Origin: Halomonas sp. Y3
GTDB taxonomy: Bacteria > Pseudomonadota > Gammaproteobacteria > Pseudomonadales > Halomonadaceae
Reading direction: 5' to 3'
NCBI RefSeq assembly: GCF_024137965.1
Contig: NZ_CP099975.1
Coordinates: 2,790,001 to 2,854,000 of the forward strand
Length of the DNA stretch: 64,000 nucleotides
Shown here: positions 25,468-34,429 of the stretch, piece after piece
Numbering within the stretch: the first letter of the stretch is position 1
Layout: each line of letters starts with the position of its first letter
Notes under the pieces: model-generated
Told to the model about the DNA's origin: nothing
What the model saw: only the letters and a program-made list of their open reading frames with translations
Databases searched by the model: none
Position numbers and translations under genes: made by a program

Positions 25468-26523
25468 TCAGTCGTCGCTGAGCGCCAGCTCCTCGAAGAG
25501 GCCGTTGAGCGCCGGCGCTTCCTCGGGCTCCGGCGCGGGCGGCGGCTCGAGGGCCACCACCTGCCCACTGGGCTCGTCGAGCAGACGACGCAGCTGCTCG
25601 TAGTCGAAGGCCACGCCGTTGGCGTTGCCCGCGTTGAGGCGGGAGATGGTGTCGATGAGCGCCGACATGCCGTGCTCCTGCTCCTCCAGGGGCTCGAAGA
25701 CCTGCACCAGCGGCTGGCCCTCCTGCCAGCCCACCTTGATGGGCTGGTCGATGATATTCACCCGGGTGCCCACCGGCACGTTATGGAAGACCGACTCGAC
25801 GTCCTCGGGGAACATACGGATACAGCCGCGGCTGGCGCGCATGCCGATACCGTCGGGATCATTGGTGCCATGAATCAGATAGCCCGGGATATCGAGCAGG
25901 ATGGCGTGACGCCCCAGGGGATTATCCGGACCCGGCGGCACCACGGCCGGCGGCGGGTCGCCGCGCTCGGCGGCCTCCTCACGGATGGAGCGCGGCGGAT
26001 ACCAGGCCGGGTCTTCCAGCCGCATGGTGGTCTTGGTGACCCCCAGTGGGGTGTCGTACCCTTCGCGACCGATGCCGATCGGGTAGGTCTCGACCCGCGG
26101 CGTCTCGCCATTGCGCGCCTCGGGGAAATAGTAGAGACGCAGCTCGGCGATATTGATCACCACCCCGGTACGCTCCGCCTCGGGCAGGATGAACTGCCCC
26201 GGAATCTTCACCTCGGTCCCCTCGCCGGGAATCCAGATACTGACGTCCGGATTGGCACGCACGATCTCCTCGTAGCCCAGGTTATGGCGGCGCGCGATGT
26301 CGATCAGGGTGTCCTCGTGATCGTCCACGGTCACGGTGTAGGACTCGCCGATCACGTTGCCCTCCTCGGGCAGCGGGTAGTGGCCGCGAGGCCACTCGCG
26401 TTCTTCCTCGGCCTGAACGGCACCGCTCAACGCCAGCATGCCGGCAAGCAGCCCGCTCATAGCAAGGGCCGACCACGTTCGGGGCTCGCCCCGCCGGCCC
26501 GGCTGGTATCTCGATATTGCCAT
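25468..26523 (-). CDS. L,D-transpeptidase with LysM-like domain
   Basis: A 351-aa exported enzyme that forms 3-3 peptidoglycan crosslinks or attaches proteins to the wall. After a signal peptide (about residues 18-38) there is a LysM-type segment (YTVTVDDHEDTLIDIA to NPDVSIWIPGEGTEVKIP), then a YkuD domain with HGTNDPDGIG (His218) and SRGCIRM (catalytic Cys234), as in ErfK/YbiS/YcfS. A proline-rich C-terminal tail follows. The ribosome site GAGGTGA fits the ATG at 26523. Confidence 0.92.
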   Translation of the reverse strand: MAISRYQPGRRGEPRTWSALAMSGLLAGMLALSGAVQAEEEREWPRGHYPLPEEGNVIGESYTVTVDDHEDTLIDIARRHNLGYEEIVRANPDVSIWIPGEGTEVKIPGQFILPEAERTGVVINIAELRLYYFPEARNGETPRVETYPIGIGREGYDTPLGVTKTTMRLEDPAWYPPRSIREEAAERGDPPPAVVPPGPDNPLGRHAILLDIPGYLIHGTNDPDGIGMRASRGCIRMFPEDVESVFHNVPVGTRVNIIDQPIKVGWQEGQPLVQVFEPLEEQEHGMSALIDTISRLNAGNANGVAFDYEQLRRLLDEPSGQVVALEPPPAPEPEEAPALNGLFEELALSDD

Positions 26524-26655
26524 CTATATCACCTCGTCAAGGCATCCGCGGCTGCAAGGCCTCGGGATCATTATCGTGTCCGTAGTGTAATGGGGAGCAC
26601 CCCGGTCATAAGCAGCAAGAGTGTTGAGATTTGTCACTGGAGTGCCTGATGTCTC

Positions 26656-27450
26656 TCATCGGGAAGCGGCTTCCACCGCCGGCTGACGCCGCGACCAGCC
26701 GATCAGCGCCGCGCCTGCCACCATCATCGGCAGGGTCAGCGCCATGCCCATGGTCACCCAGCCGAAGGCGATGAAACCGATATGCGGATCGGGCAGGCGC
26801 ACGAACTCAACGGCGAAGCGGAAGACACCATAGAGCAGCAGGAAGAGCCCGGAGATCAGCCCGGTGCGGCGCGGCTCGCGGGAGAGCCACCAGAGCACCG
26901 CGAACATCACCACCCCCTCCAGGGCGAACTCGTAGAGCGCCGTGGGGTGGCGCGGCTCAGGCCCCATATGCGGGAAGGGCATCGCCCAGGGCAGCTCACT
27001 GACCCGGCCCGGAAGCTCGTGATTGATGAAGTTGCCGATCCGCCCCGCCCCCAGGCCGATCGGCACCAGCGGCGCGATGAAGTCGGTCAGCGACAGGAAG
27101 CCGATCCGCTTCTTGCGCGCGAACAGCCAGGCCGCCACCAGCACCCCGATCAGGCCGCCGTGGAAGCTCATGCCCCCCTCCCAGAGTCGCAGCAGCCACA
27201 GCGGGTCGGCGAGCCACTGCTCGCTGCCGTAGAAGAGCGCATAGCCCAGGCGGCCGCCGAGCACCACGCCAACGGCGCTGTAGAAGATCAGGTCGCCGAT
27301 GTCGTCGTGGGTCAGGCCCAGGCGATGCGCGCGCAGACGCCCCAGCCACCAGGCGGCGACGAAGCCGACCACGTACATCAGGCCGTACCAGTGAATCGCG
27401 AACGGCCCGAGGCTGATGGCCACCGGATCGATATTGGGATATTGCAGCAT
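26656..27450 (-). CDS. lgt: Prolipoprotein diacylglyceryl transferase
   Basis: A 264-aa inner-membrane enzyme that adds diacylglycerol to the lipobox Cys of prolipoproteins. The family signature [16 protein letters not shown] is present, along with [12 protein letters not shown] near the N-terminus, [11 protein letters not shown] and [12 protein letters not shown]. About seven transmembrane segments are visible. The start MLQYPNIDP is preceded by GGAG. Downstream on the strand lies the L,D-transpeptidase gene. Confidence 0.96.
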   Translation of the reverse strand: MLQYPNIDPVAISLGPFAIHWYGLMYVVGFVAAWWLGRLRAHRLGLTHDDIGDLIFYSAVGVVLGGRLGYALFYGSEQWLADPLWLLRLWEGGMSFHGGLIGVLVAAWLFARKKRIGFLSLTDFIAPLVPIGLGAGRIGNFINHELPGRVSELPWAMPFPHMGPEPRHPTALYEFALEGVVMFAVLWWLSREPRRTGLISGLFLLLYGVFRFAVEFVRLPDPHIGFIAFGWVTMGMALTLPMMVAGAALIGWSRRQPAVEAASR

Positions 27451-27518
27451 CTCGTTCTCCTCTCTGGCGACCCCGGGGTGGCAAGGCCCCCCGGGGCGCC
27501 TCGGCAACAGGGGCGGCC

Positions 27519-29168
27519 TCAGCTCACGCGGATCGTCGCCATCATCCCCAGCTCCTCGTGCTCGATGATGTGGCAGTGGAACAGCCAGTCGCCGGGCTCG
27601 CGGAACACCATGCGAAGCTTCAGCCGCTGGTAGGGCGCCAGGTTGACGGTGTCCTTCCAGGCCAGCCAGGGCGCCTCGCGCCACTCGCCGTCGCCATCGC
27701 GGGTGGCGACCACCTGGAAGTGGGTGCCATGCACATGGAAGGGGTGGTCCATATGGGAGTTGTTGAAGACCTCCCACTCCTCCACCTCGCCGGCCCTGCC
27801 CTCGAAGAGGACCTCGTCCATGGCGAAGGCGCGGCCGTTGATCAGGAAATCTACCTCCGGGCGGGCGTCGCCAGCCTGGCCGGCCCCGTGACCGGCGCCA
27901 GGACCATGGGTGCCATGATGGCTGCCGCTGCCGCTGCCGCCGCCGTGGGCGGCATGGGGGTCACCGTGGCCTGCACCGTGACCTGCTCCATGGCCGGCAT
28001 GGGGGTCACCGTGGCCCGCGCCGTGGTCGTCATGGCCCGGCATCACCTCGGTCAGCTCCACCCGACGCTGCACCGCCGGCTCGCCCAGGGGCTCGACGCG
28101 CCCCAGCCGCTCGGGCAGTGCGACGGCGGGGTGTACGCCCGAATTGAGAGTATGGATCGCCAGCAGCGGCGCGACCTGTTCCAGGTGGGGTGGCCTCTCG
28201 CCCATCCAGCCGCGCTCGTAGGGATGGCTGGCCAGCTGGAAGCGCCCCTCGGCCTGCTCGCTCACCCGCACCAGCAGGTCGGCGCGCTCGCCCGGGGTGA
28301 GCAGCAGCTCCTCCAGCGGCTGCGGCCGCTCGATCAGGCCGCCATCGGTACCGATCAGGGTGAGTTCGTGCTGGTCCAGGCGCAGACGCAGGTAGCGCCC
28401 GGCGCAGGCATTGATCAGCCGCAGGCGCAGGGTGGTGCCCGGCGCCACGTCCAGGCGCGGCTCGCGCTGGCCGTTGACCAGCAGCAGCTCCCCCTCGCGG
28501 CCGTTCATCCAGTCCTCGGCGGTATGCGGCGCCACCTCACCGTTCGCCATCAGGCGCAGGTCGCTGACCACCAGCAGGTGCTCCTCCACCTCCAGGGGCA
28601 GCAGATCCTGGGGCGGGCGCACCAGCAGCGCCCCCGCCAGGCCGTGGGCCACCTGACGGGCGGTGCCCTCGTGGGGATGGGGATGGAACCAGTGCAGGCC
28701 CGCGCTGCCGGCGGGGAAGGTATAGCGGTACTGGCGGGACTCGCCCGGCGCCACCGCGTCCCAGGGGGCACCATCCTGGGCCTGGGGCACCGGCACGCCG
28801 TGCCAGTGCAGGGTGGTCTCCTGCTCCAGCTCGTTGATCAGGGTGATGTCCAGCTCATCCCCCTCGCGCACCTCGATCAGCGGCGCCACCTTGCCGTTGT
28901 AGAGCCACAGCCGGGCCTCGAACTCGTCGCCGAGCGACACCGCATGGGGGGCCGGCGTCAGCGCGCTGCGAAAGCGACCGGCCGTCTCGCTCAGGTTGGC
29001 AATGCGCGGCAGGGGCTGGAGGGGCTGCCCGCCCGGCGGCGTCGGAGCGAGCCCGGAGGGCGGCGCGGAGTGGGGATGTTGGCGAGAGAAGGCATAGCCC
29101 ATGGTGCCGGCCGTGGACAGCAGCAGGGCGCCCAGCGCCGAGTAGCCCAGAAATTCGCGACGTTTCAT
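27519..29168 (-). CDS. Tat-exported multicopper oxidase with His-rich insert
   Basis: 549 aa. A Tat signal (KRREFLG then [11 protein letters not shown]) leads three cupredoxin domains. The copper motifs are all visible: LHWHG, WFHPHPH, HPFHVHG and the C-terminal [13 protein letters not shown], which hold the T1 and trinuclear sites. A Gly/His-rich insert of about 60 residues ([13 protein letters not shown] and similar) lies before the last domain, a likely extra copper-binding loop. It probably oxidises Cu(I) in the periplasm, as CueO/CopA do. A small Cys-rich ORF lies 71 bp upstream on the same strand. Confidence 0.92.
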   Translation of the reverse strand: MKRREFLGYSALGALLLSTAGTMGYAFSRQHPHSAPPSGLAPTPPGGQPLQPLPRIANLSETAGRFRSALTPAPHAVSLGDEFEARLWLYNGKVAPLIEVREGDELDITLINELEQETTLHWHGVPVPQAQDGAPWDAVAPGESRQYRYTFPAGSAGLHWFHPHPHEGTARQVAHGLAGALLVRPPQDLLPLEVEEHLLVVSDLRLMANGEVAPHTAEDWMNGREGELLLVNGQREPRLDVAPGTTLRLRLINACAGRYLRLRLDQHELTLIGTDGGLIERPQPLEELLLTPGERADLLVRVSEQAEGRFQLASHPYERGWMGERPPHLEQVAPLLAIHTLNSGVHPAVALPERLGRVEPLGEPAVQRRVELTEVMPGHDDHGAGHGDPHAGHGAGHGAGHGDPHAAHGGGSGSGSHHGTHGPGAGHGAGQAGDARPEVDFLINGRAFAMDEVLFEGRAGEVEEWEVFNNSHMDHPFHVHGTHFQVVATRDGDGEWREAPWLAWKDTVNLAPYQRLKLRMVFREPGDWLFHCHIIEHEELGMMATIRVS

Positions 29169-29196
29169 CAAGTGATCCTCGTGACATGAACACGCT

Positions 29197-29221
29197 CACC
29201 GCGGGGCAGTCGCCCACGGTG
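29197..29221 (-). other. Stem-loop between the small Cys-rich ORF and the oxidase gene
   Basis: On the minus strand CACCG...GGGC pairs with GCCC...CGGTG around a short loop. It is placed between the leader-like ORF and the oxidase start and could be an attenuator; this is only a structural hint. Confidence 0.35.
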
Positions 29222-29239
29222 CATCAGGGAAGCGGAGGT

Positions 29240-29593
29240 TCAATGACGAGGAGGACGCTCGAAGGGGTCGGGAGGGCCCGCAGGATGGCCCAGGCCGGGC
29301 CCGGACAGGGGATGCGGGGATGCCACCGCCTCGATGATCAGCCGGGCCATGCTGGCACCGCACTGGGCACAGGGGATGCAGCAGGGAGAGGCCAGGGAGG
29401 CATCCGGCTCGCTGGGGTCGGCGGTTGCCGAGAGGTCCCAGGCCGCCGCCCCCTGCATGGCCGAATGCTCCATGAGCTGACTCTCCAGGCAGGCGGCATC
29501 CCCATGGTGACCGCCCGCGGCAACGGGCGGCGCCATGGCCAGCACCAGGGCCATCAGCAGGCTGAGAAGCCAGTGGGAGGAGAGTCGACGCAT
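29240..29593 (-). CDS. Small exported Cys-rich protein upstream of the multicopper oxidase
   Basis: 117 aa from the ATG at 29593. The N-terminus is a signal peptide (LLSLLMALVLAMAPPVAA), followed by GGHHGDAAC, then a dense cysteine motif CCIPCAQCG and a proline-rich tail ending FERPPRH. It resembles DUF2946/CopL-type proteins linked to copper genes, some of which are reported to act as copper-sensing upstream ORFs. It immediately precedes the multicopper oxidase gene. Whether the peptide or its translation is the functional element cannot be told from sequence. Confidence 0.65.
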   Translation of the reverse strand: MRRLSSHWLLSLLMALVLAMAPPVAAGGHHGDAACLESQLMEHSAMQGAAAWDLSATADPSEPDASLASPCCIPCAQCGASMARLIIEAVASPHPLSGPGLGHPAGPPDPFERPPRH

Positions 29594-29773
29594 GTAGGGA
29601 TAAACGGCCTTGTGAGCCAATGGAGGCGCGAGTATTTCACGGCCTCGAGGCCCCCGCAACCTGGGCCCTGCCCACAGGTTTACCATCGGAGATTCTTTGA
29701 CGTGAATCAATGGACAGCTGGCGCTGCTGGACTAGGGTAAGGGCTACACGACACCGACAAGCGAGACACCGTC

Positions 29774-30205
29774 ATGCAGCCTCAGGCGCCCGGGCAGAGC
29801 GCAGCATCCCGCCAGGGAGGACTCCCCCTCTGGCTCGGTGCCGTGCTCATCCTGGCGCTGGTGCTGGTCGCCCTGATGGCCAGGGCCCAGACGGCGGAGC
29901 CTGCCCATCAGGGCGACCCACCGGTGCCGGGCCTCGAGCTCGCCTTCGGCGAGGCCGCGTCGGAGGCCTGGCTCAGCACAGCGCCCGACTTGCCCCACTG
30001 CCACCATGACCACGCCTGGCGCCCCGCCTCGGGCGTGCTGCCCCGCAGCGAGTCGCCGGATGCCACTCCCGACCCGTCGGCCCTGATCGCCTCCGTCGCC
30101 GGGCCATCCGTGCACCTCACCTCGGCACTTGGCCACCCCCTTCCTGGGCCCGCCTCTCCCCACACCGTTCCCCTCTACCTGCTGACACAGCGCTTCCGGT
30201 CCTGA
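29774..30205 (+). CDS. Small membrane-anchored His-containing protein upstream of the Met-rich/Cu-ATPase genes
   Basis: 143 aa. An N-terminal hydrophobic segment (WLGAVLILALVLVALMA) anchors or exports the protein. The rest is Pro/Ser/Ala-rich with one Cys/His cluster (LPHCHHDHAW) and a tail ending LLTQRFRS. No family is recognised. Its position, 123 bp before the Met-rich protein gene and divergent from the 29240-29593 ORF, matches the pattern of small ORFs leading copper genes in this block. It is the most divergent of the four and has only one cysteine. Confidence 0.5.
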   Translation: MQPQAPGQSAASRQGGLPLWLGAVLILALVLVALMARAQTAEPAHQGDPPVPGLELAFGEAASEAWLSTAPDLPHCHHDHAWRPASGVLPRSESPDATPDPSALIASVAGPSVHLTSALGHPLPGPASPHTVPLYLLTQRFRS

Positions 30206-30286
30206 GTCCTGGCTGGTTTCCCTGACACCCAGTCGTAGTCGCACGGCATTGACCTCTGTGCCGCACATAGCCGGAATACTGTGAGC

Positions 30287-30308
30287 ATTGGCCCTCGACG
30301 GGACCAAT
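30287..30308 (+). other. Stem-loop before the Met-rich protein gene
   Basis: ATTGG (30287-30291) and CCAAT (30304-30308) with inner CC/GG pairs form a short hairpin. It lies just upstream of the ribosome site AAGGAG and could affect translation. Confidence 0.3.
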
Positions 30309-30328
30309 CAGCAGCAAGGAGAACGATC

Positions 30329-30931
30329 ATGAAACTTCGCAAGCAGACTCTCGCCCTCGGGCTCGCGCTGGCCATCGGTGCCAGTGGTTCTGGGATCGCC
30401 CTCGCCCAGGGCATGCCGGACTCTCGACCCGGTCAGGGAAGCGGCATGATGGGAGGAATGATGGGCGGTGGCGGCCAGGGCGGCATGGGCCCCGGCATGA
30501 TGGGGGGCATGATGGGCGGCGGCGGCCAGGGCGGCATGGGCCCCGGCATGATGGGAGGCATGATGGGCGGCGGCATGATGCCCTGCCCGATGATGGGCGA
30601 GGGCATGGGCATGATGTCGATGCTCGACTCCGATCAGCGCAGCCAGATGCGCGAACTGATGCAGGAGCACCGCCCGGCCCAGTTCGAGCGCAAGGGGCGC
30701 CTGATGAACCTGCGCGACGACCTGATGGCCGAGATGCACGGCGAACGTCCGGACCCTGAGCAGGTGCAAGAACTCCACGGCCGCATGGCCGAGTTGCACG
30801 GCGAGATGATGGCCGAGATGGTGCGCATGCGTAACGCCATGCACGACCTCATGACCGATGAGCAGCGCGAGCAGCTCCGCCAGGCGGCGCCCGCCGACGT
30901 GGATCCCGAGGACCACGATGCCCATCACTGA
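30329..30931 (+). CDS. Met-rich periplasmic CpxP/Spy-like protein
   Basis: 200 aa. A signal peptide ending in IALAQG is followed by a Met/Gly-rich region of tandem units (GMMGGMMGGGGQGGMGP, about residues 37-92) likely to bind Cu(I) through methionine sulphurs. A helical C-terminal half follows (LDSDQRSQMRELMQEHR, DLMTDEQREQLRQAA) of the LTxxQ/Spy/ZraP type. It ends in DAHH. It probably buffers copper or acts as a stress chaperone. AAGGAG sits 6 bases before the start, and the Cu-ATPase gene follows 80 bp later. Confidence 0.8.
   Translation: MKLRKQTLALGLALAIGASGSGIALAQGMPDSRPGQGSGMMGGMMGGGGQGGMGPGMMGGMMGGGGQGGMGPGMMGGMMGGGMMPCPMMGEGMGMMSMLDSDQRSQMRELMQEHRPAQFERKGRLMNLRDDLMAEMHGERPDPEQVQELHGRMAELHGEMMAEMVRMRNAMHDLMTDEQREQLRQAAPADVDPEDHDAHH
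30443..30574 (+). repeat. 51-bp tandem repeat in the Met-rich gene
   Basis: Two near-identical 51-bp units (30443-30493 and 30494-30544), each starting GGCATGATGGG, are followed by a partial third. They encode the Met/Gly repeats. Slippage between units could change the number of copper-binding motifs. Confidence 0.85.
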
Positions 30932-31011
30932 TCGGCGGAGTCACTGAGTACGCAACATCAAGGACGGCCAACCCTGGCCGTCCACTAGGCGACAGCTGCA
31001 GGAGGCACGTG

Positions 31012-33741
31012 ATGAGTGACACCAGGTCCAGAACGATCACCCTGACGGTACCCGGCATGGGCAGCGATCACTGCGCCGGCATCGTGCGCAAGACCCTCGA
31101 GCGCCTCGATGGCGTGAGCGAGATCCAGACCAATATCGCCAACCATCATGTCAGCGTGACGGTCGAGGAAGGCGGACCCGACGGCAACACCCTGAAGGGA
31201 GCCGTCGAGGGTGCCGGCTATGACGTGGCCGCCGTCAGCGGTGGTGGCCAGCAGCAGATTCGCCTGACGGTGCCCGGCATGGGCTCGGACCACTGCGCCG
31301 GCATCGTGCGCAAGACGCTCGAACGCCTCGATGGCGTGGGCGAGATCCAGACCAATATCGCCAACCACCATGTCAGCGTGACCATCGAAGCAGGCGGGCC
31401 CGACGGCGACACCTTGAAGGAAGCCGTCGAAGGCGCCGGCTATGACGTGGCCGCCGTCAGTGGTGGTACCGGCATGCAACAGGTCCGCCTGACCGTTCCC
31501 GGCATGGGCTCGGACCACTGCGCCGGCATCATCCGCAGTACCCTGGAGCGGCTCGAGGGTATCGAATCAATCGACACCAATATCGCCAGCCATCGCGTCT
31601 CTGTGAGTATTGCCGCCGATGGCCCCGATGGCGATGCGCTCAAGCGCGCCGTGGAAGGGGCCGGCTATGAGGTGGCCGCCGTGCAGGCCGACGAGGCGGA
31701 GGATGCCGACAGCGACGCCGAGATCGAGGAGGCCTACCTCGCCCAGGCGCGCAAGCGCCTGATCATCGCCGGCATACCCGCCACCCTGATCATGCTGTTG
31801 ATGATGCCGCACATGTTCTGGCAGCCGATCCCGGGCTACCTGGCCATCGTCGCCCTGCTGGCCTTCCCGGTGATCTTTCTCTACGGCGGCGCCGCCACGC
31901 ACCGCTCGAGCTGGCGCTCGCTGAAGAACGGCACCTTCAACATGGACGTGCTGATCTCCATGGGCAGCCTGCCGCCCTACCTGATCGGCCTGGTCGGCTT
32001 CATTACCCCCATGACCTCGTTCATCGAGATGGGCGCCACCATCATGACCTTCCACCTGCTGGGGCGTTACCTGGAGGCCCTGGCCAAGGGGCGCGCCTCC
32101 CAGGCCATTCGCCGCCTGCTGACCCTGGGCGCCAAGACGGCCCGGGTGGAGCGCAACGGTGAGGAGGTCGAGGTGCCGGTCAAGGAGCTGGCGCCCGGCG
32201 ACATCATGATCGTGCGCCCCGGCGACAAGGTCCCCACCGACGGCGAGGTGGTCGAGGGCGAGAGCCACCTCGACGAGTCCATCGCCACCGGCGAATCGAT
32301 CCCGGTCTACAAGAGCCCCGGCGACAGCGTGATCGGCGCCACCATCAACAAGGAGGGGCGCCTGCGGGTCAAGGCGACCCGGGTCGGCGGCGACACCTTC
32401 CTCGCCCAGGTGGTGCGCCTGATCGACCAGGCCCAGGGCTCCCGGGTGCCGATCCAGGAGTTCGCCGACCGCATGACCGGCCGCTTCGTGCCGGCGGTGA
32501 TCCTGATCGCCCTGGCCAGCCTGGTGGTGTGGCTGCTCATTCCGGACGCCCTGCGCCCGATCCTCGACTGGGGCGCGACCTTCCTGCCCTGGGTCAACCC
32601 CGAGGCCGCCACCCCGGTGCTGGCGATCCTGGCCGCCGTGGCGGTGCTGGTCATCGCCTGCCCCTGCGCGCTGGGCCTGGCAACGCCCACGGCGCTGATG
32701 GTGGGCTCCGGCATCGGTGCCGAGCGCGGCATCCTGATCCGCTCCGGCGAGGCGATCCAGACCTTCAAGGACGTCAAGGTGATGGTGCTGGACAAGACCG
32801 GCACCATCACCCGCGGCGAACCGACGCTGACCGAGGTGGTGGCCGCCGAGGGCGTCGAGGAGTCGCGCCTGCTGACCCTGGCGGCGAGCGTGGAGAACGC
32901 CTCGGAGCACCCCATCGCCCGGGCCATTGTCGAGGGCGCCCGGACCCGCGGCGTCGAGCCCGGCGAGGTCAGCGAGTTCCGCTCCACCGGTGCCCGCGGC
33001 GTCGCGGGCCGGGTGGGCGACGCGAGCGTGCTGATCGGCAATCGCCGGCTGCTCGAGGAGGAAGGCGTGGCCGGCCTCGAGGCCCTGGATGACGCCATGG
33101 GCAAGCTCGAAGCGAAGGGGCGCACCGTGGTGATCGTGGCCGCCGACGGCCAGGCCCTGGGCCTGGTGGCCGTGGCCGATACCCTCAAGGAGGAGTCGGT
33201 CGAGGCCATCCGCGGCATGCATGCGCTGGGCCTGCACGTGGTGATGATCACCGGCGACAACGAGCGTGCCGCCCGGGCCGTGGCCGAGGAGGTCGGCATC
33301 GATGAGGTCCAGGCCGGGGTGCTGCCGGAGGGCAAGGTCGACGCCATTCGCGCCCTGCAGGCGAAGCACGGCAACCACGTGGCCATGGTGGGGGACGGCA
33401 TCAACGACGCCGCGGCGCTGAAGCAGGCCAACGTGGGCATCGCCATCGGCGCCGGGGCGGACGTGGCCATCGAGGCCGCCGACGTGACCCTGGTGCGCGG
33501 CGAGCTGACCGGGGTGGTGGAGGCCATGCACCTCTCGCGCGCCACCTTCGGCAAGATCGTTCAAAACCTGATCTGGGCCAGTGCCTACAACGTGGCCGCC
33601 ATTCCCATCGCCGCCGTGGGCCTGCTGCACCCGATGATCGGCGTGATCGCCATGACCGCCAGCTCGCTCTCGGTGATCGGCAACTCGCTGCTGCTCAAGC
33701 GGGGCTTCACCCGCGCCAACCCGCAAGGAGAGAAGACATGA
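31012..33741 (+). CDS. copA: Cu+ P1B-type ATPase with three atypical N-terminal metal-binding domains
   Basis: A 909-aa copper exporter. Membrane and catalytic motifs are classic P1B-1: IACPCAL (Cys550-Pro-Cys552), phospho-Asp594 in DKTGT, SEHPIARA, GDGIND, the YN of ASAYNVAAIP and the MTASS of the last helix. Three HMA-like repeats of about 75 residues lie first, but each reads PGMGSDHC (residues 15-21, 89-95, 164-170) instead of GMTCxxC, so a single Cys plus His replaces the usual Cys pair. GGAGG is 6 bases before the ATG at 31012. The stop overlaps the next gene. Confidence 0.93.
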   Translation: MSDTRSRTITLTVPGMGSDHCAGIVRKTLERLDGVSEIQTNIANHHVSVTVEEGGPDGNTLKGAVEGAGYDVAAVSGGGQQQIRLTVPGMGSDHCAGIVRKTLERLDGVGEIQTNIANHHVSVTIEAGGPDGDTLKEAVEGAGYDVAAVSGGTGMQQVRLTVPGMGSDHCAGIIRSTLERLEGIESIDTNIASHRVSVSIAADGPDGDALKRAVEGAGYEVAAVQADEAEDADSDAEIEEAYLAQARKRLIIAGIPATLIMLLMMPHMFWQPIPGYLAIVALLAFPVIFLYGGAATHRSSWRSLKNGTFNMDVLISMGSLPPYLIGLVGFITPMTSFIEMGATIMTFHLLGRYLEALAKGRASQAIRRLLTLGAKTARVERNGEEVEVPVKELAPGDIMIVRPGDKVPTDGEVVEGESHLDESIATGESIPVYKSPGDSVIGATINKEGRLRVKATRVGGDTFLAQVVRLIDQAQGSRVPIQEFADRMTGRFVPAVILIALASLVVWLLIPDALRPILDWGATFLPWVNPEAATPVLAILAAVAVLVIACPCALGLATPTALMVGSGIGAERGILIRSGEAIQTFKDVKVMVLDKTGTITRGEPTLTEVVAAEGVEESRLLTLAASVENASEHPIARAIVEGARTRGVEPGEVSEFRSTGARGVAGRVGDASVLIGNRRLLEEEGVAGLEALDDAMGKLEAKGRTVVIVAADGQALGLVAVADTLKEESVEAIRGMHALGLHVVMITGDNERAARAVAEEVGIDEVQAGVLPEGKVDAIRALQAKHGNHVAMVGDGINDAAALKQANVGIAIGAGADVAIEAADVTLVRGELTGVVEAMHLSRATFGKIVQNLIWASAYNVAAIPIAAVGLLHPMIGVIAMTASSLSVIGNSLLLKRGFTRANPQGEKT

Positions 33742-33917
33742 ACCGCCTGCACCACGCAATGATGACCGCCTGCCTGGTGCTGATGGGGGTGGCCATGCTG
33801 ATCGTGCTGTGGCGCGGCAACCCCTTCGGCACCGGCACCTGGCTGCTGCTGCCGATGGGGCTCTGTCTCGGCCTGCACCTGTTCATGCACCGCCACAGCC
33901 ACCGAAACGATGAATGA
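33738..33917 (+). CDS. DUF2933-like small membrane protein
   Basis: A 59-aa protein starting inside the end of the Cu-ATPase gene (ATGA overlap). It has two hydrophobic stretches (MTACLVLMGVAMLIVLW and WLLLPMGLCLGLHLFM) and a His-rich end (HRHSHRND), the usual layout of DUF2933 proteins found beside copper ATPases. It probably assists copper export or sensing; the function is not established for the family. Confidence 0.75.
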   Translation: MNRLHHAMMTACLVLMGVAMLIVLWRGNPFGTGTWLLLPMGLCLGLHLFMHRHSHRNDE

Positions 33918-34024
33918 CCCGCGTCCTCGTTCCCGCTTCGCGATTCGCCCGGGAAGTTGCCTTGGATCAATGCAGCTCGAGCCACCAAGAGGCAAGCTGA
34001 AGGCCTGACTCAAGGGAGTTCCTC

Positions 34025-34342
34025 ATGCACCGGCTCATTCGGACATCAGCAACACAGCGCACAGGAGGCCGCCTGCTGGCACTGCTCCTCGCGCTGCTGC
34101 TGGCGGTGACCGCGCTGTCGAGCCATGGCGCCATGGAGAGCCACCAGGCCGATTGCGGCCTCGTCGCGCAGGTACAGCTGCTCGACGCTGATACCCCGGA
34201 CGAGCACCGCTGCGCCAGCTGCGCCGCGCTGCCGCCCTCCATCGACCTGGCCACGGCTGCCCCTCACTTCCCGGCCCTCGCCCCGGCGCTGGCCGTGATC
34301 ACCCACCGCCCCCTGCCCCCGCGGCGCCCTCCCAGAGCCTGA
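34025..34342 (+). CDS. Small exported Cys-containing protein upstream of the beta-propeller gene
   Basis: 105 aa. It has an N-terminal export signal (LLALLLALLLAVTALSSHG), a cluster DEHRCASCAALPP, and a proline-rich tail ending PPRRPPRA. It looks like a DUF2946/CzcI-type small protein. It lies 87 bp before the YVTN beta-propeller gene; the gap holds a palindrome and two 14-bp direct repeats. It repeats the small-ORF-then-effector layout seen at 24352, 29240 and 29774. Confidence 0.62.
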   Translation: MHRLIRTSATQRTGGRLLALLLALLLAVTALSSHGAMESHQADCGLVAQVQLLDADTPDEHRCASCAALPPSIDLATAAPHFPALAPALAVITHRPLPPRRPPRA

Positions 34343-34351
34343 TCGAACGAA

Positions 34352-34400
34352 GACGGCCCGGCCGTCGGACCGCGACACCGTTCGCTGCGACACCGCTCGC
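34352..34400 (+). promoter_or_regulatory. Palindrome and tandem 14-bp repeats upstream of the beta-propeller gene
   Basis: GACGGCC-C-GGCCGTC (34352-34366) is followed by two direct repeats GCGACACCGTTCGC (34372-34385) and GCGACACCGCTCGC (34387-34400), 15 bp apart, then an A/T-rich ATTATGGT. The repeats could be a regulator binding site; no regulator is assigned. Confidence 0.45.
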
Positions 34401-34429
34401 ATTATGGTTACGTTCCTCAGGAGTACATC

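Noticed and set aside
30308..30928. A His-rich 206-codon minus-strand frame resembling a metal-binding protein
   Set aside because: The histidines arise from reading the ATGATG Met repeats backwards (CAT codons). The plus-strand Met-rich gene is the real one.
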